Positions 8,358 through 18,829 are shown, counted from the first letter of the stretch. The stretch is 64,000 nt of DNA from Usitatibacter rugosus (GCF_013003965.1 NZ_CP053069.1:1023419-1087418), one strand, 5' to 3'. Numbers and translations are program-made. The notes: generated from the letters alone by a model not told the origin.

Positions 8358-8381
8358 AAGGGGCCCACGAAGCCCCTTTTT
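8358..8381 (+). terminator. Intrinsic terminator or attenuator between rpsB and tsf
   Basis: GGGGC (8360-8364) pairs with GCCCC (8372-8376) around a 7-nt loop and is followed by five T residues (8377-8381), with A residues before the stem. It lies 30 bp after the rpsB stop. It probably lowers, rather than abolishes, transcription into tsf, because no separate sigma-70 promoter for tsf is obvious in the remaining 54 bp. Confidence 0.6.
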
Positions 8382-8397
8382 CGTACCTGAAAACTGG

Positions 8398-8417
8398 ATC
8401 CCCGCCTTCGCGGGGAT
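8398..8417 (+). repeat. REP-like palindrome, single unit
   Basis: ATCCCCGC-CTTC-GCGGGGAT is a perfect 8-bp stem followed by TGACG. The same unit recurs at 10651, 33025 and 59006, usually in inverted pairs. It lies just after the rpsB-tsf terminator hairpin and 19 bp before tsf. Confidence 0.75.
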
Positions 8418-8435
8418 GACGTAGAGGAAAGAGCA

Positions 8436-9317
8436 ATGGCGGAAATCACCGCAGGCATGGTCAAGGAACTGCGCGAGCTCACCGGGCTCGGCATGATGGA
8501 ATGCAAGAAGGCGCTGGAAGAAGCCGGCGGCGACATCAAGAAGGCCGAAGAGCTGCTGCGCATCAAGAGCGGCGCCAAGGCGAGCAAGGCCGCGGGCCGC
8601 GTGGCTGCCGACGGCGCGATCGCCACGTACCTCTCCGGCGACGCGAAGCTGGGCGCGCTGGTCGAGGTCAACGCCGAGACCGACTTCGTCGCGAAGAACC
8701 CCGACTTCCAGGCGTTCGCCAACGCGGTCGCCGAGCAGGTTGCGAAGAGCAACCCGGCCGACGTCGCCGCCCTCTCGAACCTCTCCATCAACGGCGAGAC
8801 GATCGAGGCCGCGCGCCAGAAGCTGGTGCAGAAGATCGGCGAGAACATCACCGTGCGCCGCTTCGAGCGCGTGCAGGGCAACGGCAAGCTGGTCGCCTAC
8901 GTGCACCCGGGCTCCAAGGTCGCCGTGATGGTGGACCTCGAGGGCGATGAAGCCGTCGCCAAGGACGTCGCGATGCACATCGCGTTCGCCAAGCCCAAGT
9001 TCATGTCGCGCGATCAGGTCGCGCCGGACGTGATCGCCGCCGAGAAGAAGATCCTCGAGGCGCGCGCCGCCGAATCCGGCAAGCCGCCGGAGATCGTGGC
9101 GAAGATGGTCGAGGGCGGCATCAACAAGTTCCTGGCCGAGATCACGCTGCTGGGCCAGCCGTTCGTGAAGGACGACAAGCAGACCGTGCAGAAGATGCTC
9201 GACGCGAAGAAGTCCAAGCTCCACGGCTACAAGTTCCTGGTCGTGGGCGAGGGCATCGAGAAGAAGCAGATGGACTTCGCGGCCGAAGTCGCCGCGATGG
9301 CAAAGACCGCGGCCTGA
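8436..9317 (+). CDS. tsf: Elongation factor Ts
   Basis: 293 residues. This is the nucleotide exchange factor that regenerates EF-Tu-GTP in the cytoplasm. The N-terminal UBA-like domain '[25 protein letters not shown]' is diagnostic, followed by '[13 protein letters not shown]' at about residues 75-87, the core loop that contacts EF-Tu, and the long dimerisation/coiled-coil portion. Length matches the family. A GAGGAAAGAG stretch precedes the ATG. It is separated from rpsB by a hairpin and a REP unit, and lies 2 bp from pyrH. Confidence 0.99.
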   Translation: MAEITAGMVKELRELTGLGMMECKKALEEAGGDIKKAEELLRIKSGAKASKAAGRVAADGAIATYLSGDAKLGALVEVNAETDFVAKNPDFQAFANAVAEQVAKSNPADVAALSNLSINGETIEAARQKLVQKIGENITVRRFERVQGNGKLVAYVHPGSKVAVMVDLEGDEAVAKDVAMHIAFAKPKFMSRDQVAPDVIAAEKKILEARAAESGKPPEIVAKMVEGGINKFLAEITLLGQPFVKDDKQTVQKMLDAKKSKLHGYKFLVVGEGIEKKQMDFAAEVAAMAKTAA

Positions 9318-9319
9318 CG

Positions 9320-10069
9320 ATGCCGGTCGCCCCGCAGGCCCAGAACGACGCGACCGTGAAACCGGCCTACCAACGCATCCTCCTCAAGCTGTCCGGGGAG
9401 GCGTTGATGGGCGATGACGCGTTCGGCATCAATCGCGCGATGCTGGCAAAGCTCGTGGCGGAGGTGAAGGAAGTCGTCGACATGGGCGTGCAGGTCGGCA
9501 TCGTGATCGGCGGCGGCAACATCTTCCGCGGCGTCTCGCAAGGCGCCGCGGGAATGGACCGCGCCAACGCCGACTACATGGGCATGCTCGCCACCGTGAT
9601 CAACGCGATCGCCCTCGGCGATGCGATGAACCGAGGCGGCCTCGTGGCACGCGTGCAATCGGCGCTCACCATCGAGCCCGTGGTCGAGCCCTACATCCGC
9701 GGCAAGGCCATCCGCTACCTCGAAGAAGGCAAGGTCGTGATCTTCGCGGCCGGCACCGGCAACCCGTTCTTCACCACGGATACGGCGGCGGCTCTCCGCG
9801 GCCGCGAGGTCGAGGCGCAGATCGTGCTGAAGGCCACCAAGGTGGACGGCGTCTACACCGCCGACCCGATGAAGGACAAGACGGCCACGCGCTACAACAA
9901 GCTCACCTTCGACGAGGCGTTCGTGAAGAACCTGAAGGTGATGGACGCCACGGCGCTGGCGCTGTGCCGCGACCAGAAGCTGCCCATCAACGTGTTCTCG
10001 ATCTTCAAGGCCGGGGCGCTGAAGCGCGTGGTGATGGGCGAGGACGAAGGCACGCTGGTTCACAACTGA
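9320..10069 (+). CDS. pyrH: UMP kinase
   Basis: 249 residues. Hexameric bacterial UMP kinase (UMP + ATP to UDP + ADP) of the amino-acid-kinase fold. Motifs: '[18 protein letters not shown]', '[13 protein letters not shown]', '[18 protein letters not shown]', '[17 protein letters not shown]' and '[16 protein letters not shown]'. The start is only 2 bp after the tsf stop, so it depends on tsf translation. About 15 residues ([15 protein letters not shown]) precede the conserved core, slightly longer than in E. coli. Confidence 0.98.
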   Translation: MPVAPQAQNDATVKPAYQRILLKLSGEALMGDDAFGINRAMLAKLVAEVKEVVDMGVQVGIVIGGGNIFRGVSQGAAGMDRANADYMGMLATVINAIALGDAMNRGGLVARVQSALTIEPVVEPYIRGKAIRYLEEGKVVIFAAGTGNPFFTTDTAAALRGREVEAQIVLKATKVDGVYTADPMKDKTATRYNKLTFDEAFVKNLKVMDATALALCRDQKLPINVFSIFKAGALKRVVMGEDEGTLVHN

Positions 10070-10096
10070 GACCGTGGTTCGGGAGATAATCGCCGC

Positions 10097-10648
10097 ATGA
10101 ATATCGCCGACATCAAGAAGACGGCCACGGAGAAGATGGCCAAGTCCGTGGAGACGCTCAAGAACGACCTCGCGAAGGTCCGCACCGGGCGCGCCCACGT
10201 GGGCATCCTCGACCACCTGCGCGTGGACTACTACGGCTCGCCCATGCCGATCAACCAGGTGGCCAACGTCACGCTCTCCGACGCGCGCACCATCTCCATC
10301 CAGCCCTTCGAGAAGAAGATGATCCAGGCGGTGGAGAAGGCGATCCGCGATTCCGACCTCGGCGTGAACCCCGCCGTGACCGGAGACGTGATCCGCGTCC
10401 CGACCCCGATGCTGACCGAGGAGCGCCGCAAGGAGCTCACCAAGATCGTGAAGCACGAGGGCGAGAACGCGAAGGTTGCCGTGCGCAACATCCGCCGCGA
10501 CGCCCTCCAGCACCTGAAGGACATGGAAGACGTCGGCGAGGACGAAGAGAAGCGCGCCGCCGGCGACGTCCAGAAGATGACCGACAAGTCGATCGCCGAC
10601 ATCGACAAGTTGGTGGCGGACAAAGAGAAGGACCTCATGGCGGTGTGA
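10097..10648 (+). CDS. frr: Ribosome recycling factor
   Basis: 183 residues, close to the usual 185. With EF-G it splits post-termination ribosomes. Recognised by '[44 protein letters not shown]' spread over residues 8-52, '[25 protein letters not shown]', '[27 protein letters not shown]' and the C-terminal helix. It follows pyrH by 27 bp. After its stop comes an inverted pair of REP units and then uppS. Confidence 0.99.
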   Translation: MNIADIKKTATEKMAKSVETLKNDLAKVRTGRAHVGILDHLRVDYYGSPMPINQVANVTLSDARTISIQPFEKKMIQAVEKAIRDSDLGVNPAVTGDVIRVPTPMLTEERRKELTKIVKHEGENAKVAVRNIRRDALQHLKDMEDVGEDEEKRAAGDVQKMTDKSIADIDKLVADKEKDLMAV

Positions 10649-10650
10649 AC

Positions 10651-10706
10651 CGTCGCCCCCGCGAAGGCGGGGGCCCAGCTGGATTCCCGCCTTCGCGGGA
10701 ATGACG
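10651..10706. repeat. Inverted pair of REP-like palindromes (BIME-like)
   Basis: Two 20-bp hairpins, GCCCCCGC-GAAG-GCGGGGGC (10655-10674) and ATTCCCGC-CTTC-GCGGGAAT (10683-10702), stand head to head around CCAGCTGG, flanked by CGTC and GACG. The whole block is a larger palindrome. It fills the frr-uppS gap, and its right end contains the alternative uppS ATG at 10701. Confidence 0.8.
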
Positions 10707-10712
10707 AGGAAT

Positions 10713-11480
10713 ATGTCCGAATTCGACAGCTCCACGCAGTCCATCCCCGAGACCGGCCACGTGCCGCGCCACGTGGCGATCATCATGGACGGCAACGGGC
10801 GCTGGGCGAAGAACCGCTTCCTGCCGCGCGTGGCGGGCCACCGCAAGGGTGTCGAGTCGGTGCGCTCCGTCGTGAAGGCCTGCGCCGAAGGCGGCGTGGA
10901 ATACCTCACGCTCTTCGCGTTCTCGAGCGAAAACTGGCGCCGCCCGCCCGAGGAAGTCACGTTCCTCATGCAGCTCTTCATCCGCGCCCTCGAGCAGGAA
11001 GTCGAAAAGTTGCACGCCAACGGCATCCGCTTCCGGGTCGTGGGCGACATCGCCGCCTTCGACCAGCGCATCCGCGACCTCATTCGCCGCGCCGAGGAGC
11101 TCACGGAGGCCAACACCAAGCTCACGCTCACCATCGCCGCCAACTACGGCGGGCGCTGGGACATCCTGCAGGCCGCCAACCGGGCGCGCGTCGGCAACCC
11201 GATGGCGGACATCACCGAGGCAGGCCTGGCCCCGCACCTGTCCATGGCCTACGCACCCGAGCCGGACCTCTTCATCCGCACCGGCGGCGAGAAGCGCGTC
11301 TCGAACTTCCTGCTGTGGCAGCTCGCGTACACGGAGCTCTTCTTCACCGACCAGCTCTGGCCGGACTTCGATGCCGGCTCGCTCGAGGCCGCCTTCGCGT
11401 CCTACCGCCAGCGCGAGCGCCGCTTCGGCCGCACCAGCGAGCAGCTCGCCGAGGGCGAGCCGTTGCCCAAGGCCGGCTAG
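10713..11480 (+). CDS. uppS: Undecaprenyl diphosphate synthase (Z-type prenyltransferase)
   Basis: 255 residues from the ATG at 10713. An ATG at 10701 is in frame but lies inside the REP repeat. The enzyme condenses eight isopentenyl-PP onto farnesyl-PP to make the C55 carrier lipid for peptidoglycan and O-antigen. Signature '[16 protein letters not shown]' (catalytic Asp), '[10 protein letters not shown]', '[15 protein letters not shown]', and the C-terminal '[28 protein letters not shown]' are intact. The following gene, cdsA, starts 10 bp after the stop. Confidence 0.98.
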   Translation: MSEFDSSTQSIPETGHVPRHVAIIMDGNGRWAKNRFLPRVAGHRKGVESVRSVVKACAEGGVEYLTLFAFSSENWRRPPEEVTFLMQLFIRALEQEVEKLHANGIRFRVVGDIAAFDQRIRDLIRRAEELTEANTKLTLTIAANYGGRWDILQAANRARVGNPMADITEAGLAPHLSMAYAPEPDLFIRTGGEKRVSNFLLWQLAYTELFFTDQLWPDFDAGSLEAAFASYRQRERRFGRTSEQLAEGEPLPKAG

Positions 11481-11490
11481 GACCGGCGCG

Positions 11491-12315
11491 ATGCTGCTCA
11501 CGCGCGTCCTCACGGCGCTCGCCCTCATGCCGGCGGTCCTCGGCATGCTGATCTTCGCGCCGCGCGGCTGGTGGTCGCTCTTCGCGATGCTCTTCGCCGC
11601 CTTCGCATCCTGGGAGTGGTCGCGCCTCTGCGGCTTCCAGGCCCTCGCGCAGCGCGCCTGGCTCGCCTTCTCCGCCTCGATCGGCGCCGCGCTCTTCACG
11701 CTCTACGTGGTCTCGCCGCTCAACCTCTACCCGATGGTCGCGCAGGGCCTGCTGTGGGCCGCCGCGGCGTTCTGGCTCTTCGCGGTGCCCTGGTGGCTCA
11801 AGGAGAAGCTGCGGCCGCCGCCGTGGGTCCTGGGGCTCGCCGGCTGGCTCGTGGTGTGGCCGTTCTGGATCGCGCTGGTGGATCTGCGCGACCGCAGCAA
11901 GTGGCTGCTGCTGGCCATCGCGCTCATCGTGTGGATCGCCGACATCGCCGCCTACTTCGCCGGGCGCAAGTTCGGCAAGCGCAAGCTCGCCCCGGCCATC
12001 AGCCCCGGCAAGTCGTGGGAGGGCGTGTACGGAGCGCTCACCGGCGTGCTGATCTACGGCGTCATCCTGCTCGTCTGGTCGTCGGGCGCCGCGCCCACGG
12101 CCTGGTGGATCGTCTTCCTGGCCGCGATGGTGCTGCTCACCGCGGTGAGCGTGCTGGGCGACCTCTTCGAGTCGTGGATGAAGCGCGGAGCGGGCGTGAA
12201 GGACTCGAGCAATCTCCTGCCCGGCCACGGCGGCGTGCTCGACCGTGTCGATGCGCTCACTTCAACGCTACCGGTCGCGGCCCTGCTGGTCTCGCTCAAA
12301 GGGACCCTCGGGTGA
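11491..12315 (+). CDS. cdsA: Phosphatidate cytidylyltransferase
   Basis: 274 residues with about seven to eight transmembrane helices. It makes CDP-diacylglycerol from phosphatidate and CTP for all membrane phospholipids. The C-terminal CDP-DAG synthase signature is complete: '[35 protein letters not shown]' spread across residues 222-257. '[16 protein letters not shown]' and 'SPGKSWEG' are the other conserved blocks. The ATG at 11491 follows the uppS stop by 10 bp. Its stop overlaps the GTG start of dxr (GTGA). Confidence 0.98.
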   Translation: MLLTRVLTALALMPAVLGMLIFAPRGWWSLFAMLFAAFASWEWSRLCGFQALAQRAWLAFSASIGAALFTLYVVSPLNLYPMVAQGLLWAAAAFWLFAVPWWLKEKLRPPPWVLGLAGWLVVWPFWIALVDLRDRSKWLLLAIALIVWIADIAAYFAGRKFGKRKLAPAISPGKSWEGVYGALTGVLIYGVILLVWSSGAAPTAWWIVFLAAMVLLTAVSVLGDLFESWMKRGAGVKDSSNLLPGHGGVLDRVDALTSTLPVAALLVSLKGTLG

Positions 12316-13523
12316 AGCGCCTCACGATCCTCGGCTCCACCGGCTCGATCGGCGCCAACACGCTCGATGTCGTGGCGCGCCATCCGGGCCGCTATGCCGT
12401 GGAAGCGCTCGCCGCGGCGAAGAGCGACACCAAGCTGCTCGCGCAGTGCCTCGAGCACAAGCCGCGCTACGCGGTGCTGGTCGATGCCGCCGCCGCGGAG
12501 CGCCTGCAGGCCGCGTTGAAGGCGAAGGGCAGCGATACGCAGGTCCTGCAAGGCGCGCAAGCGCTGGAGCGCGTGGCGACCCTGCCGGAAGTCGGCGCCG
12601 TCATGGCCGCCATCGTCGGCGCCGCGGGCCTGCCCGCCACGCTCGCCGCGGCGCGCGCCGGCAAGGACGTGCTGCTCGCCAACAAGGAAGCGCTGGTGAT
12701 GTCGGGCGCGCTCTTCATGCGCGCCGTCGCCGAGGGTGGGGCGCGCCTCTTCCCCGTGGACAGCGAGCATTCGGCGATCTTCCAGTCGCTGCCCGACGAC
12801 TTCCAGTGCGGGCGGGCGGGCGAGGTCGAGCGCTCGGGCATCCGCCGCATCCTGCTCACCGCCTCGGGCGGGCCGTTCCGCACCACGCCGCTCGATCGCC
12901 TCGCGCGCGTGACGCCCGACCAGGCCTGCGCCCATCCCAACTGGGTGATGGGCCGCAAGATCTCCGTCGATTCGGCCACGATGATGAACAAGGGCCTCGA
13001 GGTGATCGAGGCGCACTGGCTCTTCGGCGCCCCGCTGGAAAAGATCGAGGTCGTGGTCCACCCGCAGAGCGTGATCCACTCGATGGTCGAGTACCGCGAC
13101 GGCTCGGTGATGGCGCAGCTGGGCCAGCCCGACATGCGCACGCCCATCGCCTGCGCGCTCGCATGGCCGGAGCGCATCGAGGCCGGCGTCGAGCCGCTCG
13201 ATTTCACGACGCTCGGCAAGCTCGAGTTCGAGCGCCTCGACACGCAGCGCTTCCCCTGCGTGCGCCTCTGCCAGGAAGCGATCCGCAGCGGCGGCACGGC
13301 CCCGGCCGTGTTGAACGCCGCAAACGAGGTCGCCGTGGACGCTTTTCTCGAGGGCCGCATGGGCTACACCGACATCGCGCGAATCATCGAGAACGTTCTC
13401 GGCGAGATCGATGTCGAAGGGCTCGATACCCTGGAAAGGGTATACGCTGCGGACGTGGAGGCACGGGCTCTCGCCTCGCGCTACGTGGCGCGCCTCCCCC
13501 AGGTTTCCCGGTCCAGCCCATGA
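12312..13523 (+). CDS. dxr: 1-deoxy-D-xylulose 5-phosphate reductoisomerase
   Basis: 403 residues starting at GTG, overlapping the cdsA stop by 4 bp. Second step of the MEP isoprenoid pathway: DXP to MEP with NADPH. N-terminal dinucleotide motif '[15 protein letters not shown]', '[12 protein letters not shown]', metal/substrate residues in '[12 protein letters not shown]', flexible-loop sequence 'TASGGPFR', '[23 protein letters not shown]' and '[14 protein letters not shown]' all match. MEP-derived isoprenoids feed uppS in the same operon. The stop overlaps rseP by 4 bp. Confidence 0.98.
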   Translation: MKRLTILGSTGSIGANTLDVVARHPGRYAVEALAAAKSDTKLLAQCLEHKPRYAVLVDAAAAERLQAALKAKGSDTQVLQGAQALERVATLPEVGAVMAAIVGAAGLPATLAAARAGKDVLLANKEALVMSGALFMRAVAEGGARLFPVDSEHSAIFQSLPDDFQCGRAGEVERSGIRRILLTASGGPFRTTPLDRLARVTPDQACAHPNWVMGRKISVDSATMMNKGLEVIEAHWLFGAPLEKIEVVVHPQSVIHSMVEYRDGSVMAQLGQPDMRTPIACALAWPERIEAGVEPLDFTTLGKLEFERLDTQRFPCVRLCQEAIRSGGTAPAVLNAANEVAVDAFLEGRMGYTDIARIIENVLGEIDVEGLDTLERVYAADVEARALASRYVARLPQVSRSSP

Positions 13524-14890
13524 GCACCGCTCTCACCTACCTCTTCTCGTTCCTCGCCACCGTCGCCATCCTCGTGGTCTTCCACGAGCTCGGCCACTAC
13601 TGGGCGGCGCGCATCTGCAAGGTGAAGATCCTCAAGTTCTCCGTGGGCTTTGGCCGCGTGCTCTGGTCGCGCCGCGTCGGCCCCGACCAGACGGAATGGG
13701 CGATCGCCGCGGTCCCGCTGGGTGGCTACGTGAAGATGCTGGACGAGCGCGAGGAAGACGTCGCCGCGAAGGACCTGCCGCGCGCCTTCAACCGCCAGAG
13801 CGTGTGGCGCCGCATCTTCATCGTCGGCGCCGGCCCCGTGGCGAACTTCGTGCTCGCGATCCTCTTCTTCTGGCTGCTCTTCGTGACCGGCGTGCCGGGC
13901 GAGAAGCCCGTGACCGCCGAGCCCGTCCGCAATACGCCCGCGGCCCTGGCCGGCATCGCCAACGGCGACACGTTCGTCGCCATCAACGACGAGCCGGTGC
14001 AGACGTGGGGCGACGTGAACTGGCGCCTGCTCAAGGAGGCGGTCAATCGCAGCAAGGTGCGCGTCGAGGTCATCGAGGCCTCCGGCCGCCGCGGCTACCG
14101 CACGCTGGACCTCTCGGGCACCACCGCCGACGATGTGGACGGCTCGCTCCTCAACAAGCTGGGCCTGCGGCCCTACGTGCTGCGCTCGCCGGCGGTGTTG
14201 GGCAGCGTCCTCCCGGATCGCGCGGGCGCCCGCGCCGGCCTGCAGCCCGGCGACCGCGTCGTCGGCGTGAACGGCACACCCGTGGCCACGTGGGTCGAAT
14301 TCACCACCATCGTGCGGGCCAACGCCGAGAAGCCGCTCAAGCTCGACGTGGAGCGCCGTGGAGCGCGCCTGGAGATCACCGCCACCCCCGATGCCGACGG
14401 CAAGGGCAAGAGCCGCATCGGCCTGCTGGGCGTGGGCGTGAGCGAGGAGCTGAAGCGGGAAGCCGCGAGCATGCGCACCACCGTCTCGTACGACGCGCTC
14501 ACGGCCCTGCCCAAGGCCGCCTACAAGGTCTGGGACCTCTCCGTCTTCAGCCTGAAGCTGCTGTGGCGGATGATCACGGGCGAGGTGTCCTGGAAGAATC
14601 TCTCGGGGCCGATCACCATCGCGGACTACGCGGGACAGTCGGCCCAGGCGGGCTGGGTCACGTTCCTCACCTTCCTCGCCTTCGTGAGCGTGAGCCTCGG
14701 CGTGCTCAACCTCCTCCCGATACCCCTGCTGGATGGGGGTCACCTAGTGTATTATTTCGCCGAAATCGTGAAGGGTAGTCCGGTCTCCGAACGCACGATG
14801 GAAATCGGCCAGCGTGTAGGGCTCGCGCTCCTCCTGGGCCTCACGTTCTTCGCTTTCTACAACGACATCAATCGATTGTTCACCGGTTGA
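13520..14890 (+). CDS. rseP: Site-2 intramembrane zinc metalloprotease RseP
   Basis: 456 residues. The HELGH zinc site (H22, E23, H26) sits in the first membrane helix. The second metal motif '[12 protein letters not shown]' is near the C-terminus. Two PDZ domains lie in the periplasmic part (around residues 125-200 and 215-295, '[22 protein letters not shown]' type). RseP performs the second cut of anti-sigma factors such as RseA and clears signal peptides. Position upstream of bamA links it to envelope stress control. The ATG overlaps the dxr stop. Confidence 0.97.
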   Translation: MSTALTYLFSFLATVAILVVFHELGHYWAARICKVKILKFSVGFGRVLWSRRVGPDQTEWAIAAVPLGGYVKMLDEREEDVAAKDLPRAFNRQSVWRRIFIVGAGPVANFVLAILFFWLLFVTGVPGEKPVTAEPVRNTPAALAGIANGDTFVAINDEPVQTWGDVNWRLLKEAVNRSKVRVEVIEASGRRGYRTLDLSGTTADDVDGSLLNKLGLRPYVLRSPAVLGSVLPDRAGARAGLQPGDRVVGVNGTPVATWVEFTTIVRANAEKPLKLDVERRGARLEITATPDADGKGKSRIGLLGVGVSEELKREAASMRTTVSYDALTALPKAAYKVWDLSVFSLKLLWRMITGEVSWKNLSGPITIADYAGQSAQAGWVTFLTFLAFVSVSLGVLNLLPIPLLDGGHLVYYFAEIVKGSPVSERTMEIGQRVGLALLLGLTFFAFYNDINRLFTG

Positions 14891-14906
14891 CCGAAGACTC
14901 CCCTTG

Positions 14907-17201
14907 ATGCGTTCCCGGCTTCTCGCTCTCCTCCTCACTCTCGCCGGAACGCTCGCAGCAGCGCTCCCCGCGTTCGCCATCCAGCCGTTCGTGATCAAGG
15001 ACATCCGCGTGGAGGGTGTCCAGCGCACGGAAGCGGGGACGGTGTTCACCTATCTGCCCGTGAAGGTCGGCGACAGGATCGACGACGACAAGGCCTCGGC
15101 CGCCGTGAAGGCGCTCTATGCCACGGGCTTCTACCAGGACGTGCGCCTCGAGGCCGACGGCGACATCCTCATCGTCTTCGTGCAGGAGCGCCCGGCCATC
15201 GCGTCCATCGACGTGGACGGCGCCAAGGAATTCACGAAGGAAAACCTGAAGGACGGCCTGAAGCAGGCCGGCATCTCGGAAGCGAAGATCTACGACAAGT
15301 CGCTGCTCGACCGCGCCGAGAAGGAATTGAAGCGCCAGTACACGAGCCGCGGCTTCTACGGCGCCGAGGTCAAGACCACGGTCACGCCGCTTGAGCGTAA
15401 CCGCGTGGCGCTGCGCTTCGACATCGTCGAGGGCTCGGTCACCAAGATCTTCGACATCAACATCATCGGGGCCAAGGACTTCACCGAGAAGCAGCTGCTG
15501 CGCGAGATGAAGCTGCGCACGCCCGGCTGGTTCACGTGGTTCACGAAGGACGACCAGTACTCCAAGCAGCAGCTCACCGCCGACCTGGAGAGCCTGCGCT
15601 CGTTCTACCTCAACCGCGGCTACGTCGAGTTCAACATCGAGTCCACGCAGGTCTCGATCACGCCCGACCGCGAGCAGATCTACATCGCGATCGTGATCAC
15701 CGAGGGCCCGGTCTACCGCATCGGCACCACCAAGTTCGGCGGCGAGCTCATCGTGAACGAGCCGGAGCTGCGCTCGCTGGTCACGGTGCTGCCGAACGAC
15801 GTCTTCTCGCGCGAGAAGATCGTCGAATCCACCAAGCGCATCACCGACCGCCTCGGCAACGACGGCTACTCCTTCGCCAACGTGAACCCGGTGCCGGAGC
15901 TGGACCGCGAGAAGCGCCTCGCCTCGTTCACGTTCTACGTCGACCCGGGCCGGCGCGTGTACGTCCGCCGCGTGAACGTCGCCGGCAACCAGAAGACGCA
16001 GGACGAAGTCGTGCGCAGGGAGATGCGCCAGCTCGAGAGCTCGTGGTATTCGCTCGAGAAGATCGCGCGGTCGAAGGAGCGCCTGCAGCGCACCGGCTAC
16101 TTCCAGGACGTGAACATCGAGACGCCGGCCGTCCCCGGCACCGGCGACCAGGTCGACGTGAACGTGAACGTCACCGAGCGCAATACCGGCCAGCTCAACT
16201 TCGGCGTGGGCTACTCCGAGGCCGAAGGCCTCACCATCCAGGCGTCGGTCTCGCAGGCCAACATCCTCGGCACCGGCAACCTGCTCGCCTTCCAGGTCAA
16301 CAACGGCGACGTGAACAAGGTCTACTCGCTCACGTACATGAACCCGTACTGGACGCCGGATGGCGTCTCGCGAGGCTTCGACTTCTTCCGCCGCGACGTC
16401 GACACGAACACCCTGTCGGTGGCCGACTACCGCACGTACTCCACCGGCGTGGGCATGCGCTTCGGCATCCCGGTCACGGAATACGACGGCGTGAACCTCG
16501 GCATCACCTTCGAGAACACCAAGCTCGCGATCGACGAATTCAGCCCCATCCGCTACCAGCAATTCGTCGCCGAGTTCGGCGAGAAGACCAATACGCTCCG
16601 CACCAACCTCGGCTTCGCCCGCGACACGCGAGACAGCCTCGTGTGGCCGACCAAGGGCTGGCTGAACGAGATCGGCGTCGAGGTCGGCATCCCGCCGGGC
16701 GACCTCCTGTACTACCGCGCCAACTACCAGAGCCAGTGGTTCTACACGAACGAGCGCTTCCTCCCCTGGCTCACGCTGATGCTGAACGGCGAAATCGGCT
16801 ACGCCGACGGCTACAGCGGCAAGCCGCTGCCGTTCTTCAAGAACTTCTACGCCGGCGGCGTGGGCTCCGTGCGCGGCTTCGAGACCGCGTCCCTGGGCCC
16901 GCGCGACCTGAGCGGCGACGTGCTGGGCGGCGACCGCCGCCTGGTCGGCAACATCGAGCTGCTCTTCCCGATGCCCGGCAACAAGGAAAAGAACGTCCGC
17001 CTCGCCACCTTCATGGACTTCGGCAACGTCTGGGGGCCGGCGCAAAAGGTGTCGTTCAGCGACCTCCGCGCTTCCGTCGGCATTGCGGTAAGCTGGGATT
17101 CGCCGGTGGGGCCGCTGCGGTTTTCCATCGCCACACCGATCAAGAAAGAGGAAGGCGACAAGGTGGAACGGTTCCAATTCCAGCTTGGCCGCGTGTTCTA
17201 A
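14907..17201 (+). CDS. bamA: Outer-membrane protein assembly factor BamA
   Basis: 764 residues. Signal peptide 'RSRLLALLLTLAGTLAAALPAFA'. Five POTRA domains occupy about residues 27-420 ('IKDIRVEGVQRTEAGTVFTYL', 'ASIDVDGAKEFTKENLKD' etc.), then the 16-strand Omp85 barrel with the conserved 'VRGF' loop motif ('GGVGSVRGFETASLGPRD') and C-terminal '..FQLGRVF'. It inserts barrel proteins into the outer membrane. An in-frame TTG one codon earlier is also possible, but the ATG is preferred. The gene precedes the chaperone Skp, as in many proteobacteria. Confidence 0.98.
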   Translation: MRSRLLALLLTLAGTLAAALPAFAIQPFVIKDIRVEGVQRTEAGTVFTYLPVKVGDRIDDDKASAAVKALYATGFYQDVRLEADGDILIVFVQERPAIASIDVDGAKEFTKENLKDGLKQAGISEAKIYDKSLLDRAEKELKRQYTSRGFYGAEVKTTVTPLERNRVALRFDIVEGSVTKIFDINIIGAKDFTEKQLLREMKLRTPGWFTWFTKDDQYSKQQLTADLESLRSFYLNRGYVEFNIESTQVSITPDREQIYIAIVITEGPVYRIGTTKFGGELIVNEPELRSLVTVLPNDVFSREKIVESTKRITDRLGNDGYSFANVNPVPELDREKRLASFTFYVDPGRRVYVRRVNVAGNQKTQDEVVRREMRQLESSWYSLEKIARSKERLQRTGYFQDVNIETPAVPGTGDQVDVNVNVTERNTGQLNFGVGYSEAEGLTIQASVSQANILGTGNLLAFQVNNGDVNKVYSLTYMNPYWTPDGVSRGFDFFRRDVDTNTLSVADYRTYSTGVGMRFGIPVTEYDGVNLGITFENTKLAIDEFSPIRYQQFVAEFGEKTNTLRTNLGFARDTRDSLVWPTKGWLNEIGVEVGIPPGDLLYYRANYQSQWFYTNERFLPWLTLMLNGEIGYADGYSGKPLPFFKNFYAGGVGSVRGFETASLGPRDLSGDVLGGDRRLVGNIELLFPMPGNKEKNVRLATFMDFGNVWGPAQKVSFSDLRASVGIAVSWDSPVGPLRFSIATPIKKEEGDKVERFQFQLGRVF

Positions 17202-17211
17202 AGACTAAGGC

Positions 17212-17367
17212 GAAAGGCGTCCTCCGCAGATGAACGCAGATACACGCCGATAAAACCTTGAGAGCTTCAATCGTGAATTCAATGGCAGCCTCCGAAACGA
17301 AGATGAACCCGCCCAGATTCGCCTTTTATCGGCGTTTATCTGCGTTTATCTGCGGAGGGAGCCTTTT
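17212..17367. repeat. Inverted-repeat element, family B (CGCAGAT units)
   Basis: Left arm 17212-17255 and right arm 17324-17367 (44 bp each) are inverted copies with only a few mismatches, around a 68-bp spacer. Each arm carries CGCAGAT/CGCCGAT units spaced 10 bp apart. The element starts 10 bp after the bamA stop and extends into skp: the spacer contains every candidate skp start codon, and the right arm encodes part of the signal peptide. Confidence 0.8.
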
Positions 17368-17827
17368 GCTTTTGATGTCCGCCGCGAGTGCGGCCGACAT
17401 CAAGGTTGGCTTCGTGAACACCGAGCGTGTGTTCCGCGAAGCGGCGCCCGCCAAGCGCGCGCAGCAGAACCTCGAGCGCGAATTCGCCACCCGCAACCAG
17501 GAGCTCGCCAAGCTGGAGAAGCAGGGCCGCGACCTGCAGACGGATCTCGAACGCGAAACGGTGACGCTCACCGATGCCGCGCGCCGCGAGAAGGAGCGCG
17601 TGCTGGCCGACATCAGCCGCAATTTCCAGCGCCTGCAGCGCGAGATCCGCGAGGACCTCAACCTGAGAAGGAACCAGGAGCTGGCCGGCGTCCAGGAGCG
17701 CGCGACGCGCGTCATCAACCAGATCGCCGAGCAGGAGAAGTTCGACCTCGTCGTGCAGGAAGCGGTGTTCGCGAGCACCCGCATCGACATCACGGACAAG
17801 GTCATTCGCGCTCTGTCCGACAAGTGA
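17303..17827 (+). CDS. skp: Periplasmic chaperone Skp/OmpH
   Basis: 174 residues from the ATG at 17303. ATG 17282, GTG 17273 and TTG 17258 are also in frame, so the start is uncertain. Signal peptide ends 'LLLLMSAASA' before the mature start 'ADIKVGFVNTERVFREAAPAKRAQQNLE', followed by the long coiled-coil tentacles (about residues 55-150) and a C-terminal 'VVQEAVFASTRIDITDKVI' that returns to the trimeric body. Skp holds unfolded outer-membrane proteins for BamA. Oddly, residues such as FYRRLSAFICGG of the signal peptide are read from the right arm of a repeated element. Confidence 0.93.
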   Translation: MNPPRFAFYRRLSAFICGGSLLLLMSAASAADIKVGFVNTERVFREAAPAKRAQQNLEREFATRNQELAKLEKQGRDLQTDLERETVTLTDAARREKERVLADISRNFQRLQREIREDLNLRRNQELAGVQERATRVINQIAEQEKFDLVVQEAVFASTRIDITDKVIRALSDK

Positions 17828-17830
17828 GCC

Positions 17831-18829
17831 GTGGCCGAGGCGCTCACCTTCAGCCTGCGGGAAATCGTCTCCGAGCTCGGGGGTGAAGCCGTGGGCGAAT
17901 CCGCCCAGCGCCTCACCGGCGTCGCGACCATCGAATCCGCCGGTCCCACGCAGCTCGCCTTCCTCGCCAACCTCAAGTACCGCGCCCAGCTCGAGCGCAC
18001 GCGCGCCGGCGCCGTGATCCTCGGCCCGGACGAGCGTGACGCGACTCCGCTGCCGCGCATCGTGACGCCGAACCCGTATGCGTACTACGCGCGGGCCGTC
18101 GCACTCTTCAACCCGCCACCGCCCGTGAAGGCCGGCCGGCACCCGACGGCGCAGGTCGACCCCGAGGCCATCGTCGCTGCGAGCGCGGAGATCGGCCCGT
18201 ATGCGGTGGTCGGCCACGGCGCGCGCATCGGCGAGCGCACCTCGATCGGTGCCACCTGCGTCATCGGCGCCAACGTGCGCATCGGCGACGACACGCGGCT
18301 CTATCCGCGCGTCACCATCTACAACGACTGCACGATCGGCGACCGCACCATCCTGCATTCCGGCGTGGTGATCGGCGCGGACGGCTTCGGCATGGCGCCG
18401 GACCAGGGCCGCTGGGTGAAGATCCCCCAGGTGGGCGCGGTGCGCATCGGCGATGACGTCGAGGTCGGCGCCAACACCACCATCGACCGCGGGGCGCTCG
18501 ACGACACCGTGATCGAGGACGGCTGCAAGTTGGACAACCAGATCCAGATCGGCCACAACTGCGTGGTGGGCGAGCACACCGTGATCGCGGGCTGCGTGGG
18601 CATCGCGGGCAGTGCGCGCATCGGCAAGCGCTGCCGCATCGGCGGGGCCGCGGGCATCTCGGGGCACCTCGAGATCTGCGACAACGTCACCATCTCGGCG
18701 ATGACGCTGGTCACCAAGTCGATCAAGAAACCGGGCGTCTACACTTCGGCGCTGCCGATGATGCCGCACGACGAGTGGCTGCGGTGGGCGGTCCACGCGC
18801 GGCGCGACGCCAAAGGGGAAAAATCGTGA
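17831..18829 (+). CDS. lpxD: UDP-3-O-(3-hydroxyacyl)glucosamine N-acyltransferase
   Basis: 332 residues, GTG start 3 bp after skp. Third step of lipid A synthesis. N-terminal uridine-binding domain ('[23 protein letters not shown]') precedes a left-handed parallel beta-helix of hexapeptide repeats ('[32 protein letters not shown]') from about residue 105 to 300. The catalytic His is in '[12 protein letters not shown]'. Length is slightly short of the typical 340-350. The stop overlaps the fabZ GTG (GTGA). Confidence 0.97.
   Translation: MAEALTFSLREIVSELGGEAVGESAQRLTGVATIESAGPTQLAFLANLKYRAQLERTRAGAVILGPDERDATPLPRIVTPNPYAYYARAVALFNPPPPVKAGRHPTAQVDPEAIVAASAEIGPYAVVGHGARIGERTSIGATCVIGANVRIGDDTRLYPRVTIYNDCTIGDRTILHSGVVIGADGFGMAPDQGRWVKIPQVGAVRIGDDVEVGANTTIDRGALDDTVIEDGCKLDNQIQIGHNCVVGEHTVIAGCVGIAGSARIGKRCRIGGAAGISGHLEICDNVTISAMTLVTKSIKKPGVYTSALPMMPHDEWLRWAVHARRDAKGEKS

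Noticed and set aside
9227-11143. A 638-codon minus-strand open frame across pyrH, frr and uppS
   Set aside because: It crosses three conserved plus-strand genes and two REP units; Ser/Arg-rich shadow.
14880-17177. A 765-codon open frame antisense to bamA
   Set aside because: Shadow of the bamA reading frame; low-complexity translation and no start context.
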